Part shown: positions 49,834 through 58,891 of the stretch, piece by piece
Position numbering within the stretch: the first letter of the stretch is position 1
Layout of the letters: each line of letters starts with the position of its first letter
Source of the DNA: Xanthomonas sp. NCPPB 1128
GTDB taxonomy: Bacteria > Pseudomonadota > Gammaproteobacteria > Xanthomonadales > Xanthomonadaceae
Length of the DNA: 64,000 nucleotides
Assembly (NCBI RefSeq): GCF_001043115.1
Contig: NZ_LFME01000005.1
Span: 1-64,000 of the forward strand
Reading direction: 5' to 3'
Position numbers and translations under genes: made by a program
Notes under the pieces: generated by a model
Told to the model about the DNA's origin: nothing
Databases searched by the model: none
What the model saw: only the letters and a program-made list of their open reading frames with translations

Positions 49834-51848
49834 GCGACTGCTCCGGCATCGCCCGGTGGCGCGGGCGTAGGCGGCAGGTCGCCTTCAGCGAGCCATGCCA
49901 ACCCGCTCCGGATGTAGTGCGGGATGTTCCATTCGCCTTTGGACAGGGCATGCTCCAATGCGAATGCGGATTTCTTCAACTCCTTCGCTTCTTCCCAGGC
50001 TTGGGCTTCTTTCTCCTGCTCGCTAGGTCCCGGCAACGGGAAGAGCTCAGGGTTTGCCAGCATGAACGCGTCTTCGAAGCTGCGGCCGCAAGGTCCTGCC
50101 TCGGTCTCGGGACACTGGTGCGCGAGCCGCATCCGGCCTTTGGTCCTGGCCGCATCATCGACAGCCAGCAGTTCTGCCGGGGTGATGCCGTTGTTATCGT
50201 ACCAGGACTTCAGGCAGGCATTGCTGGTCTTCTGCCCCTGCGACACCTGGCAGGCGACGAGCTTGCCGGCGCCGTTGGCCTTCACGCTGTCGATGTCGGT
50301 AATGACCAAGGTCCGGAGCTCAAGGAAATTGACGAGATCGAAGAAGATATGCGCGTAGGCGCCGCCGACCTCGACGACGGCGAGATACTGGCTGCCAAGC
50401 TTCTTTCCCTCTGCGAAATCCTTGTCAAGTATCCGGATGATCTTTGGGAGCAACAGTCTTTCGGTTGTGCCCTCGATCAGGATCGCTTTGTCTGCGAAGA
50501 ACAGGTCGCACCGGGTGAGGGTCATGTATTGATGCAGGAATGTGCGGTCTGGCTCAGGCTTTCCGGCAAGTCCCTTCCTGAGATCCTTGACCTTGGTGCT
50601 GATGATGCCGTTCTTGTCCGCGGAAGCGAGGAAGTACCGGATCGTCTCGAAGTGAGCTTCATTGGCGACATGGGACGAGTGCGTCGAAACGACGAACTGT
50701 ACGGGCCACGATTCTCCGGTTTCCTTGTTGAACGCCAATGCGATGTCCGCGATCTTCCGGATGAAGACTTCCTGCATCTGCGGATGCAGGTGGACCTCGG
50801 GCTCCTCGATGAAAACGAGGTGCACCGAGGGCCTGGGCTCCATCGCAAGATAGAGCTTGAAGAACTCCCTGAGCTGCAAAAGGATCAGGATGATATTGCG
50901 CGTTCCCAAGCCGTTGTAGGCCTCGGGAAGATGGATGCCATTGGATCCGGTATACCTGACTTTCGTGTGGTTGGTCAGGAGCTTGGCAACGTCGAGAGTC
51001 GTTTCGGTCAGAAGCTTGGGGTCGTTGAGGCCCGGATAGCCAAATAGCGACAATGCGGGAAGCAATTGGTCGAGCTTCTCGTTGAAGTCGTCACCAATCT
51101 TGTCTTGGATCGCCTTGACCGCAACCTCGAGTTCCTGGGCGATGGCGTGGCTGTCCGTGTCATCGGTGTTGCTCTTGGCCGTCGAAAAAAGGTTCTCCAG
51201 CACCTTGCCGATGACCACGCGCTCTTTCTGGCTCGCGTCATCCAGCCCGCGCTGTGCGCTGATGAAGCCGCCAATGCACAGTTTCTTCAGTGTCGACCTT
51301 TCGATGACCTTTTCGTTTGTTTCATCGTTCGGGTCGATGGCGACAAAGGTCGTTTCGTACAGCGACGGAACTCGGTCGCGGAGGAGGCGGAAAAAGCCCG
51401 GTCTCGCGTTCTCGTCCGTCTCCGTAAAGTCACCTAACAGTTCGGGCAGCTTCCCGTCCTTGAGCGCGTACCGGACGACGCCTAAGGCTTCCGTGCATTC
51501 GGGATCAAGGTCGACGACCAACTCGCTGAGCAAGCCGAGGTGCTCGCCATTTTTATACGAAAAACGAAGCCTGACTTCTATCGAAGGCAAGATCTTCCTT
51601 ATCTCTATCTCGTCCTCGCCCTTGGCTCTTCGGAGATGAGAATCCCAGAACTGGTCGTAGCAACAGAACGAGAAGTCCTCCAGGGAAAAAGAGGGAGAAG
51701 CATCGGACAGAAGGCGCTTCATCACTTCAGTCAAGGATGTCTTGCCGCTGTTATTGCGTCCGACTATGACGGTAGTTCGGTGCTCCAAAAGCAATCTGAC
51801 GTCGTGCAGCAGTCTGAAGTTCTTGGCTTCGATTTGCTTGAGGTACAT
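49830..51848 (-). CDS. gajA: OLD-family ATPase/TOPRIM nuclease, GajA-like
   Basis: A 672-residue protein with an ABC/SMC-like ATPase (Walker A G30-RNNSGK-T37; Walker B LVFIEEPEVHLHPQM near 345) split by a helical insert, then a TOPRIM nuclease domain: catalytic E in AILIEGTTERLLLP near 456 and the DxD of ITDIDSVK near 517. This is the layout of OLD nucleases and of Gabija GajA, which nicks DNA when NTPs are depleted. It is about 95 residues longer than Bacillus GajA, mostly at the C-terminus. An AGGGGGAAGCAGGA stretch precedes the ATG. Confidence 0.82.
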   Translation of the reverse strand: MYLKQIEAKNFRLLHDVRLLLEHRTTVIVGRNNSGKTSLTEVMKRLLSDASPSFSLEDFSFCCYDQFWDSHLRRAKGEDEIEIRKILPSIEVRLRFSYKNGEHLGLLSELVVDLDPECTEALGVVRYALKDGKLPELLGDFTETDENARPGFFRLLRDRVPSLYETTFVAIDPNDETNEKVIERSTLKKLCIGGFISAQRGLDDASQKERVVIGKVLENLFSTAKSNTDDTDSHAIAQELEVAVKAIQDKIGDDFNEKLDQLLPALSLFGYPGLNDPKLLTETTLDVAKLLTNHTKVRYTGSNGIHLPEAYNGLGTRNIILILLQLREFFKLYLAMEPRPSVHLVFIEEPEVHLHPQMQEVFIRKIADIALAFNKETGESWPVQFVVSTHSSHVANEAHFETIRYFLASADKNGIISTKVKDLRKGLAGKPEPDRTFLHQYMTLTRCDLFFADKAILIEGTTERLLLPKIIRILDKDFAEGKKLGSQYLAVVEVGGAYAHIFFDLVNFLELRTLVITDIDSVKANGAGKLVACQVSQGQKTSNACLKSWYDNNGITPAELLAVDDAARTKGRMRLAHQCPETEAGPCGRSFEDAFMLANPELFPLPGPSEQEKEAQAWEEAKELKKSAFALEHALSKGEWNIPHYIRSGLAWLAEGDLPPTPAPPGDAGAVA

Positions 51849-52165
51849 GTCCTGCTTCCCCCTGAACCTTGCAATGAGACACGGGATACACCAAGCACCT
51901 TGACAGGTCGCGAATCGCTAGTCTTCACACAATAAATGTCCGCTATAGGTCGACAGCTGGCAAGCCCTAACTCCGATAAAATCTCTCTAATTAGCTTATC
52001 GAACCATAGACCGGTCCTCGCTGGATGCTCCAGGTAGAGAGCCGCCATGTCCCCGATAAAAGTCCCCTAATCGCTTCCCGGCTACGCTTGCTCTCGAACA
52101 AAAAGAGGATATTTCACGATGTCGGCATAAGCCGAGCCTAGAAGCCAGGTCGTCTAGCTCCCACT
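51849..52165. other. AT-richer gap upstream of the gajA-like gene
   Basis: About 315 nt with no convincing gene. It must hold the promoter of the leftward defence genes. An imperfect inverted repeat, GATAA...TTATC, lies near 51975-52000. I cannot assign a firm -35/-10 pair. Confidence 0.4.
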
Positions 52166-52501
52166 TTACGCCTCTTCCGCTGAGGGCGGGCGAACATACG
52201 GGATGTCCTGCCTGCGGGACGCGCCAAATTGCTGATAGTTGGCTCGGGCTTGTGTGAGGCTGAGGTTGCCATCGCGGCCGCCTAGTACGTCATCAGCATC
52301 ATCATCTTGACCATCATCCTCCCAAAAGCAAACGGCGCAAATCTTAAATTCCCCTCGCTCGGAAAGCGTCTTGTAGCTACAGAAGGGGCCTGCGGAGTGG
52401 AAGGTCTTTGAGCAGCATGACGTAGCAACCCAATAAAATGGATCCCCGGATCCGGTGGAGATGCATCCTGCAGCGTAGATGCCACTCGACGCTTGGGGCA
52501 A
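52166..52501 (-). pseudogene. CPCC-type cysteine-rich protein, probably degraded at its N-terminus
   Basis: The C-terminal part KTLSERGEFKICAVCFWEDD, then GQ...LSLTQARANYQQFGAS, matches small CPCC-family proteins. The first zinc knuckle, normally PCPCCGY, reads AGPFCSY and so lacks two cysteines. The only start is a TTG 36 codons upstream, in sequence unlike the family, 10 nt from the end of the monooxygenase gene. Most likely a decayed or 5'-truncated gene; a diverged functional protein is possible. CPCC genes are common beside defence and mobile loci. Confidence 0.5.
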
Positions 52502-52510
52502 GACGATCTT

Positions 52511-53728
52511 TTACAGGCGATACAGACTGCCAACACCGCTCGCCGGCGTCCCGTCAATGCAGTCGGCCATCGGCAACCCCTGCGACCATCCTGCCGCCAT
52601 GGCTTGAGCATCACGCAACGGATCGGACGCCTTGGCGCGCTCATTGCGAAGACGGCAGGTTTCGGGGTCTTGGGCGAAAAGGCCGCGCGCGAACAGTCTG
52701 CCCTGCTCTGCCAGCTTTGTGGTCTTTGGTCCGCGGACTGCGGCGAAGCGCAGCAGTGCTTCATCAAGGCTACCGTCGACACCATCGAGGCACCGCGCCA
52801 GATGCCAGGCGTCTTCCAAGGCCTGACAAGCGCCTTGGCCCGAGGTCGGCAGTGGCGCGTGCGCCGCATCGCCGACGAGCAGCACATTTGCTCGGCTCCA
52901 GGTGTGCAACGGCTCCACGTCGTGCACGGCGATCAGTTGGATGGAGTGCGCCGGCGTGGCTTCGATGAGGCGGGCGACAGGTTCGGGCCATCCCGCAAAC
53001 AGATCCATCACGTCCTTGCGCATCTCCGCTGCTGGCGTCGCCTCGGGCAATGGCCGCGCCTGCGCGGCGGCCCAGTACACCAGATCCGTCCGGATCGGGA
53101 CGCATCCGAAACGGTCGCCAGACCCCCAGTAATCGTGAATTGCGAGGTCGCTGACCAACGTGCCACTTTCATGCGCAACGCCGATCCAGTTCACAAACCC
53201 CTGGTAGATGGGCGTGTTGTCCCCGGCAACGAACTTGCGGGCCACCGAGCCCATTCGGCCATCCGCGCCAATGAGAAGATCCGGACAGATGCTCTTGCCG
53301 TTCTCGAATCTCGCGACGGCCTTGCCGTTGGCATGCAGGTCGATTGCGACCGCTCGATGCCCGAACTCCACCTGGATACCAGCGCGTGCCACGTGGTCCA
53401 GTAATACCCCCTGCAAGTCCCGACGCAGGATGGTATGGGTTGGGTAGCCCATGATGTTGTCCAGCAGCGTGATGTCCAGGCCTCCCAGCGCGTTACCCGC
53501 TGCGTCTTTGCGGTGTACCGACAATGGCCGACCGCCCACCGCCCCGACATCCTCCAACAACCCGAGTTCCTGCAGCACAAAGCCCGCGTTCGGCCAAAGC
53601 GTCACGCCAGCGCCCATGGTTGCCGGGCCGTTCCGACGTTCATAGACGCGCACGGTGTGCCCCTGCTTATGCAACGCAAGGGCCACGCTCAAGCCTGCGA
53701 TGCCGCCACCCAGTATTCCGATCTCCAT
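52511..53728 (-). CDS. FAD-dependent monooxygenase
   Basis: A 405-residue class A flavoprotein monooxygenase. The Rossmann motif is IGILGGGIAGLSVALALHKQ at the N-terminus, the DG motif PDLLIGADGRMGSVAR near residue 165, and the GD motif VLLVGDAAHAPLPTSGQG near 290. Such enzymes hydroxylate aromatic or related substrates with NAD(P)H and oxygen; the substrate is unknown. It is divergent from a LysR-type gene, which probably regulates it. The ATG at MEIGILGGG was chosen because the Rossmann fold starts there. Confidence 0.87.
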   Translation of the reverse strand: MEIGILGGGIAGLSVALALHKQGHTVRVYERRNGPATMGAGVTLWPNAGFVLQELGLLEDVGAVGGRPLSVHRKDAAGNALGGLDITLLDNIMGYPTHTILRRDLQGVLLDHVARAGIQVEFGHRAVAIDLHANGKAVARFENGKSICPDLLIGADGRMGSVARKFVAGDNTPIYQGFVNWIGVAHESGTLVSDLAIHDYWGSGDRFGCVPIRTDLVYWAAAQARPLPEATPAAEMRKDVMDLFAGWPEPVARLIEATPAHSIQLIAVHDVEPLHTWSRANVLLVGDAAHAPLPTSGQGACQALEDAWHLARCLDGVDGSLDEALLRFAAVRGPKTTKLAEQGRLFARGLFAQDPETCRLRNERAKASDPLRDAQAMAAGWSQGLPMADCIDGTPASGVGSLYRL

Positions 53729-53796
53729 GCCGATGCATCCCGATTCAATTGGTCCAGGCGTGCCGTTGGAGGGCAGCCGTTGGACGGGAGTGCATC

Positions 53797-53810
53797 TTGG
53801 TCCCCACCAA
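53797..53810. promoter_or_regulatory. Possible LysR-regulator operator
   Basis: Inverted repeat TTGGT-CCCC-ACCAA in the 137-nt divergent spacer between the monooxygenase and LysR genes. A second CAATTGG/CCAATTG pair (53746 and 53807) brackets it. Placement suggests autoregulation, but the classic T-N11-A form is not evident. Confidence 0.35.
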
Positions 53811-53865
53811 TTGCGCAAACTAGCGTGCAAAGATGGCAGGCTTTCATACCCCAGGTGGGATAACG

Positions 53866-54783
53866 GTGCGCAACAAGCTCGACCTGAATGCAGTCCGCGT
53901 CTACGTGGCCGTCGTCGACGAGCAGAGCTTTTCCGGCGCGGGACGCCTGCTGGCCCTGCCGTCGTCCAACGTCAGCCGTCACGTCGCGGCGCTGGAGCGC
54001 AGGCTGGGCGTGCGCTTGCTGGAACGCAGCACGCGCCATCTGCGCATGACGGAAGCCGGCAGGCTGGTGTACGAGCGCGCCAAACCAGTACTCGACGCCT
54101 TGCTGTCCACGGAGGAGGAGCTCGGCGCAGTACAAGGCGAATTGAAGGGGCCTCTCAGGATGTGCATGCCCAACGAAGCGCCCAGGCTGCTCGCGCCTAT
54201 CCTTGCCGAGTTCTGCAGTCTTCATCCTGGCATTGAGTTGGAATGCGATACGCGCCTGACCGGCCTGGAGGTGCTGCGGGAAGACATGGACCTCTCCATC
54301 GTCTTCCACCGCGGGCGTCAGGATGACAGTGCGTTCATCACCCGCGAACTGGCGACATTGCCCAGCATCGTGGTCGCGTCCCCCGCGCTGTTGGCCCAAA
54401 CCGGAATGCCGCGCCACGTGCGCGAACTCAAGTCCTTGCCTTGCATCACCACCGTGAGCGCCCTGAAGGGGCAGCCCTGGCAGTTTCTCGATCCTGTGGG
54501 CGAGATCGTGAAGGTGCCTGTGCGCAGCCGCTACCGCGTCAACAGCGGGGAACTTGCGGTGGCGGGCGCGCGCCAGGGCCTTGGCTTCGCAATCGTTGCA
54601 GCCTACCCATGCCAAGACGATCTTGCCGCGGGCCGGTTGCAGGAAGTGCCGCTGGATCTAAGCCCTGCACCGCTGCAATTGCTTGGTGCCTACAGTCATC
54701 GGCATTCGGTCACCGCGCGGGTTCGGGCGTTGCTGGAGTTCATCCAGGTGCGGTTGCAGGGATTCGCGGGCAAGTCAACGTAA
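53866..54783 (+). CDS. LysR-family transcriptional regulator
   Basis: A 305-residue LTTR: N-terminal winged helix-turn-helix (VDEQSFSGAGRLLALPSSNV SRHVAALERRLGVRLLER, about residues 11-48) and a periplasmic-binding-protein-like effector domain. It is the CrgA/DsdC-like subgroup common next to oxidoreductases. I chose the GTG start (reads RNKLDLNAVRVYV) because AGGTGGG lies 7 nt upstream; an ATG 11 codons earlier lacks a ribosome site. Confidence 0.88.
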   Translation: MRNKLDLNAVRVYVAVVDEQSFSGAGRLLALPSSNVSRHVAALERRLGVRLLERSTRHLRMTEAGRLVYERAKPVLDALLSTEEELGAVQGELKGPLRMCMPNEAPRLLAPILAEFCSLHPGIELECDTRLTGLEVLREDMDLSIVFHRGRQDDSAFITRELATLPSIVVASPALLAQTGMPRHVRELKSLPCITTVSALKGQPWQFLDPVGEIVKVPVRSRYRVNSGELAVAGARQGLGFAIVAAYPCQDDLAAGRLQEVPLDLSPAPLQLLGAYSHRHSVTARVRALLEFIQVRLQGFAGKST

Positions 54784-54866
54784 GGCCCATCCGCGAACTT
54801 CTGTCTTGGCCAACTCCTGCCTTTCGCAGCCGCTAGCTTCCGCCGTGCAAAAGCACACGCGCGCGC

Positions 54867-55673
54867 TCAACGACAGGATTCCGGCAACTTCTCCAGCAGG
54901 CCCGCCACCACTGGCGTCAGCCGGTTCGCGACTTCCGGTGGAATCGCGTCACCCGCCCCCTGCCCGGCTTCGCTACGGGCCTGTTCGCAGGCCTTGACGA
55001 TCCGCGGGCGCATGCCGGACCACAGCGCCTTGCACTGCCAGCCATCCCGGCCCAGCGGCAGCACGGCGTAGGCGATGGACTGGCATTCCTGCGCGGCGCG
55101 TGTGGCCAGCGGCTGGCTGGCATACTCGTGCGGCACGGTGCCCAGCGTCGGTTGGTAGTAGCTGTCGGGGAACGCCGCCGCGTAGCGTTCCGGGTCCAGT
55201 TGCAGCGGCAGGCCGGTCGCGGTCAGGTCGAGCGCGCGGCCGCAGGGTGCCGCGGCGGCGATGCGCTGGATCGCTTGGTAGATCGGATGGTCCAGGTCAG
55301 GTTCGCGTGCGGTCACCTCGGACGTCGCGGCCAGCACCGGCAGGCGCGCGCGGTTGGCCATCTTGGCCAGTTCACCAGAATGGGCCGGTGCGCAGCGTTC
55401 GCGGACGCTGGCCGCGATCAGGAAGGTGGCGTCGCGCGCGAATGCGGGATCGCTTTGCAGCAGTGTGGTGATGCGCTTGTCGGCTGCATCTTCGGACAAT
55501 GGCGCGATATGAAATGCGGGCACAGTTGGCGGGTGGATCGCCGTGGTCGCAGCAGCATGCGGTGTCGGTGCCCCATGCCCGTGCGTGCGCAATGCCAACA
55601 GCACGCCGCCGGCAACGACGACGCCACAGGCGGCGATCGCGATCGCCAAACGCATCGGCGACTTCAGGCGCAT
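54867..55673 (-). CDS. Membrane-anchored hypothetical protein of the zinc operon
   Basis: A 268-residue protein with one N-terminal hydrophobic helix (LAIAIAACGVVVAGGVLLAL) and a periplasmic part with paired cysteines (RERCAPAHSG, APCGRAL, QECQS, WQCKAL, KACEQ, ESCR), probably disulphide-bonded. No family is recognised. It is the last gene of the leftward zrg-like operon and sits directly after the first DUF3299 gene. A GTG start immediately abutting that stop codon would add four residues. Confidence 0.65.
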   Translation of the reverse strand: MRLKSPMRLAIAIAACGVVVAGGVLLALRTHGHGAPTPHAAATTAIHPPTVPAFHIAPLSEDAADKRITTLLQSDPAFARDATFLIAASVRERCAPAHSGELAKMANRARLPVLAATSEVTAREPDLDHPIYQAIQRIAAAAPCGRALDLTATGLPLQLDPERYAAAFPDSYYQPTLGTVPHEYASQPLATRAAQECQSIAYAVLPLGRDGWQCKALWSGMRPRIVKACEQARSEAGQGAGDAIPPEVANRLTPVVAGLLEKLPESCR

Positions 55674-55685
55674 CGAACTGCGCAC

Positions 55686-56336
55686 TCAGCCCTGCACCGG
55701 AGCGATGGTGGCGTCCTCCGCCTCGTAGGTGGCATTGGCGATATCCGCCTTGAAGTCGGCCAGATGCAGCCGCCCCTGCAGGTGGAACGGGTCCCACAGC
55801 TCCGGGACGTCGATCGGGGTGCGCAGGACCACGTGCAGGATCTGGTTCGGCGGCGGCGGTGGCACGTGGATGCAGGCGCCATAGAACGGCACGAACAGCA
55901 GTTCGCTGACTTTGCCCTGGTCGTCGCTTTCCAGCGGCACCACGTAGCCGTCCAGGGCGAAGCGCTTGCCTTCCAGGCCCTTCACCACTTGCGACGAACC
56001 GAACTGCGCGGCGCGCTGGGTGCCGGAATGGTCGATCGGCATGCCGTTGACCACCGAGGGGCCATCGTCGACCGGCGCTGCCTGATCCGTCACCGCGGCG
56101 TCGCCTCGCCACGCCGCGCTGATCCGCGGCGGTGGGCGCTGGTAGATGTCGTTGGCCGGCGCCAGTTGTTCCCAGCGTTCCACTGTGTCCGGGACAGCGT
56201 CGGCGGCTGCGGTCGCGTGCGTCGCTGCCGGTGATGGTGTCGGCGTGGCGTCCGACTGCTTCCCGCCATCACCGTGGCAGCCCGCCAGCAGGCACAGCAA
56301 TCCAGCCAGCAGGAAATGGCGATCAGCCTTTTTCAT
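55686..56336 (-). CDS. DUF3299 lipoprotein (zrg-type operon), distal copy
   Basis: A 216-residue predicted lipoprotein (lipobox LLAGC, C20). The DUF3299 core is GYVVPLESDDQGKVSELLFV, then PFYGACIHVPPPPPNQILHV. It is paralogous to the next upstream gene. In Vibrio cholerae two such proteins belong to the Zur-controlled ZrgABCDE zinc system; the exact role is not settled. It overlaps its paralogue by 14 nt. Confidence 0.8.
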   Translation of the reverse strand: MKKADRHFLLAGLLCLLAGCHGDGGKQSDATPTPSPAATHATAAADAVPDTVERWEQLAPANDIYQRPPPRISAAWRGDAAVTDQAAPVDDGPSVVNGMPIDHSGTQRAAQFGSSQVVKGLEGKRFALDGYVVPLESDDQGKVSELLFVPFYGACIHVPPPPPNQILHVVLRTPIDVPELWDPFHLQGRLHLADFKADIANATYEAEDATIAPVQG

Positions 56337-56919
56337 AGGGATGCAGGCGCGCCTGCTCCATCGTGTAGGCGGTGCCGGCGAGTTCGCCGTGGAGGGTTTC
56401 GGCGCGCAGTTGCCCGGTCAGGTAGAACGGGCTGTACATGTCGGGCGGGTCGATCGGGGTGTCCAGGCGCACATGCACGATCTGGTTCGGCGGCGGCGGT
56501 GGCACGTGGATGCAGGCGCCGTAGTACGGCACGAACAGGAACTCGCGCACGCGGCCGGCGTCGTCGCTGTCCAGCGGCACCACGTAGCCCGGCAGGCGCA
56601 CCTTGCGCGCCAGCACGGCGGCCACGGTGTTGTAGGTGCCGGTCTGCGGCATCGCGCGCTTGCCGGTGTGATTGACCGGCGCTTCGTCGCTGTTTTCCAG
56701 CGCCTTCAGTTCGGCCGGCGGCAGCATCGCGCTCCAGTCCAGTTCGCGATAGCCGTCGGCGTCGGGCTCGCCCAGTGGCGGGTCGATCGCTGCGTCGCTG
56801 GCCGGCGCTGGCTGCGACGCCGCTGTTGCCTGCGCTCTTTTTGGAGCGGCGGGTTGCGGCTGCCGGCCGCAGCCGCACAGCATCGCGAGCGCCAGCAAGG
56901 GAAGGATCCAGCGGGTCAT
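56323..56919 (-). CDS. DUF3299 lipoprotein (zrg-type operon), proximal copy
   Basis: A 198-residue predicted lipoprotein (lipobox LCGC, C17) with the DUF3299 core LPGYVVPLDSDDAGRVREFL and FVPYYGACIHVPPPPPNQIV. The shared GACIHVPPPPPNQI block with its neighbour shows an old tandem duplication. The Cys/His pair in GACIHVP is a possible metal ligand. It follows the ABC permease by 2 nt. Confidence 0.82.
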   Translation of the reverse strand: MTRWILPLLALAMLCGCGRQPQPAAPKRAQATAASQPAPASDAAIDPPLGEPDADGYRELDWSAMLPPAELKALENSDEAPVNHTGKRAMPQTGTYNTVAAVLARKVRLPGYVVPLDSDDAGRVREFLFVPYYGACIHVPPPPPNQIVHVRLDTPIDPPDMYSPFYLTGQLRAETLHGELAGTAYTMEQARLHPYEKG

Positions 56920-56921
56920 GC

Positions 56922-58184
56922 TCAAACCTCCGGCGACAGGCCATCGGCCAGGGTGCGGCGATAGGCCAGCAGGGCCGGCACGATGCCGGCGAGCACGCCG
57001 GCCAGCAGCACGCAGCCGAGCCAGCCCCATTCCGCCGCACTGGGCGCGATACGGTTGAGCGACAGGCCGAAACGGTCGAGCACCCAGCCGCGCGCGAGCC
57101 AGCTGGCCGCGGTCACCACCAGCAGTGCCAGCGCGCACGACACCACGGTGACCAGGCCGGCCTCGAACAGCAGCAGCCAGGCGATGTCGCGCGGCCGTGC
57201 GCCGACCGCGCGCAGGATCGCCATCTCGCGCCGGCGCTCCTGCAGCGTGGCCACCAGCAGCGCGACCATCGACACCAGGCCGAGCAGCACCACCAGCGAG
57301 GCGATCATGCGCAGGGCGCCTTCCGCAGTGCCCAGCGTGCCCCACAGCTGCTGCAGGGTGACGCCCGGCATGATCGCCAGCATCGCTTCGTCCGGGTACT
57401 CGTTGATCCGCCGCTGCACCGAGAAGGTGGCGATGCGGGTCTTCAGGCCGAGCATGAAGGCGGTGATGGTGCCCGGGGTCAGGTCCATTGCCCGCGCCTG
57501 TGCGGCGCTGACGTGCTGGCCAGGCAGGCGCACGCCGGAATGCCAGTCGATATGGATCGCCTCGATCGCCTGCAGCGACACCAGCACGCTGGAGTCCACC
57601 GGCGTGCCGGTGCGGCGCAGGATGCCGACGATCCGGAACGGCTTGTCGGCATGGTTGGCCAGGCTGATGCGCCCGGTGCCGTGGGTGAGCACGATCTCGT
57701 CGCCGATGTGGCGGCCGAGCGCGGCGGCGACGTCGGCGCCGATCACCGCATCGTAGAGGTCGTCGAACGCCCTGCCCTGCGCGAACGCCAGGGGATGCTT
57801 GGCGCCGTAGTGGTAGTGCTCAAAGAATCCGCTGCTGGTGCCGACCACCCGGTAGCCGCGGTAGGAATCGCCCAGGGACAGCGGCACCGCCCACTTCACT
57901 TCGGGCATCGCGCTCAGGTCCTGGTAGCTCTTCCACGACACGTTGTTGGTGGCATCGCCGATGTGGAACACCGAGTACAGCAACAGATTCACCGGGCCCG
58001 AGCGCGCGCCGACGATCAAGTCGGTGCCCGAGACGGTACTGGCGAAGCCTTCGTGCGCCTGGGTGCGGATCCGCTCCACGCCCAGCAGCAGGGTCACGCT
58101 CAGGGTGATCACCAAGACCGTCAATGCAACGCCCAGGCGCCGGCTGCGCAGGCTGGCCAGGGCCAGCTTGAACAAGGTCATCAT
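56922..58184 (-). CDS. ABC transporter permease (FtsX/MacB type)
   Basis: A 420-residue permease with one N-terminal helix (GVALTVLVITLSVTLLLGVE), a large periplasmic MacB-like domain, and three C-terminal helices (MIASLVVLLGLVSMVALLVA, AGLVTVVSCALALLVVTAAS and LGCVLLAGVLAGIVPALLAY). This is a mechanotransmission-type (type VII) ABC fold rather than a zinc importer of the ZnuB kind. It is coupled to the ATPase gene by an ATGA overlap. The operon context suggests handling of zinc-dependent envelope components. Confidence 0.87.
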   Translation of the reverse strand: MMTLFKLALASLRSRRLGVALTVLVITLSVTLLLGVERIRTQAHEGFASTVSGTDLIVGARSGPVNLLLYSVFHIGDATNNVSWKSYQDLSAMPEVKWAVPLSLGDSYRGYRVVGTSSGFFEHYHYGAKHPLAFAQGRAFDDLYDAVIGADVAAALGRHIGDEIVLTHGTGRISLANHADKPFRIVGILRRTGTPVDSSVLVSLQAIEAIHIDWHSGVRLPGQHVSAAQARAMDLTPGTITAFMLGLKTRIATFSVQRRINEYPDEAMLAIMPGVTLQQLWGTLGTAEGALRMIASLVVLLGLVSMVALLVATLQERRREMAILRAVGARPRDIAWLLLFEAGLVTVVSCALALLVVTAASWLARGWVLDRFGLSLNRIAPSAAEWGWLGCVLLAGVLAGIVPALLAYRRTLADGLSPEV

Positions 58185-58891
58185 GCACCTCCCACGCTGG
58201 CGCGGTTGAGCGTAGCCAGGTCGGTCTGGGCGTCGAACAGCGGTGCGATCGACGGATCGTGGCTGACCACGATCGAACTGGTGCCGCCCTGCCGGCATTC
58301 GGCGAACAGCAACTGCAGGAAGGCCTGGGCCGCGACCGGGTCGAGTGCGGAGGTGGGTTCGTCGGCGAGCAGCAACGGTGGCCGCGCAATCAACGCGCGT
58401 GCGGCGGCCACGCGTTGCTGCTGGCCGACGCTGAGGCGGCCGGCCGATCGCGACCACAGTGCCGCCACGTCCAGGCCCAGCGCGACCATCAGCCGCTCGA
58501 TCTCGGTGTCCAGCGCCTGTGTGCCTCGTGCCAGCCGGCCGCGGCGCGCCGAGAACTGCAGGCCCAGGGCAATGTTGTCGCGGGTGCTCAGGAACGGCAG
58601 CAGGTTGAATTGCTGGAACACCACGCCGCAGTGGTCGGCACGGAAGCGATCGCGTGCGGCCTTGCGCAACGCAGCCAGATCCTGCCCGGCCACGCGCACG
58701 CAGCCGGCAGTGGGTTGCAGCACGCCGGCGATCAACGCCAGCAAGGTGCTCTTGCCCGATCCGCTGGCACCGCGCAACAACAGCTGTTGCCCACGCGGCA
58801 GCGCAAACGATGCGATGTCCAGCACCGGTGCGGCGGCGCCGGGATAGCCGAAGCGCACTTCGGTCAGTTCGACGACGTGGTGCTGGTTCAT
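58181..58891 (-). CDS. ABC transporter ATP-binding protein (LolD/MacB type)
   Basis: A 236-residue ATPase with Walker A LLRGASGSGKSTLL, signature RLSVGQQQRVAAARAL, Walker B LLLADEPTSALD and the switch His in SIVVSHDPS. All catalytic residues are present. It drives the FtsX-type permease encoded next. It overlaps the DUF2796 gene by 4 nt. Confidence 0.92.
   Translation of the reverse strand: MNQHHVVELTEVRFGYPGAAAPVLDIASFALPRGQQLLLRGASGSGKSTLLALIAGVLQPTAGCVRVAGQDLAALRKAARDRFRADHCGVVFQQFNLLPFLSTRDNIALGLQFSARRGRLARGTQALDTEIERLMVALGLDVAALWSRSAGRLSVGQQQRVAAARALIARPPLLLADEPTSALDPVAAQAFLQLLFAECRQGGTSSIVVSHDPSIAPLFDAQTDLATLNRASVGGA

Noticed and set aside
51764-52048. 94-codon minus-strand frame overlapping the gajA-like start
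   Set aside because: It runs out of frame into the ATPase gene and has no support beyond being open.
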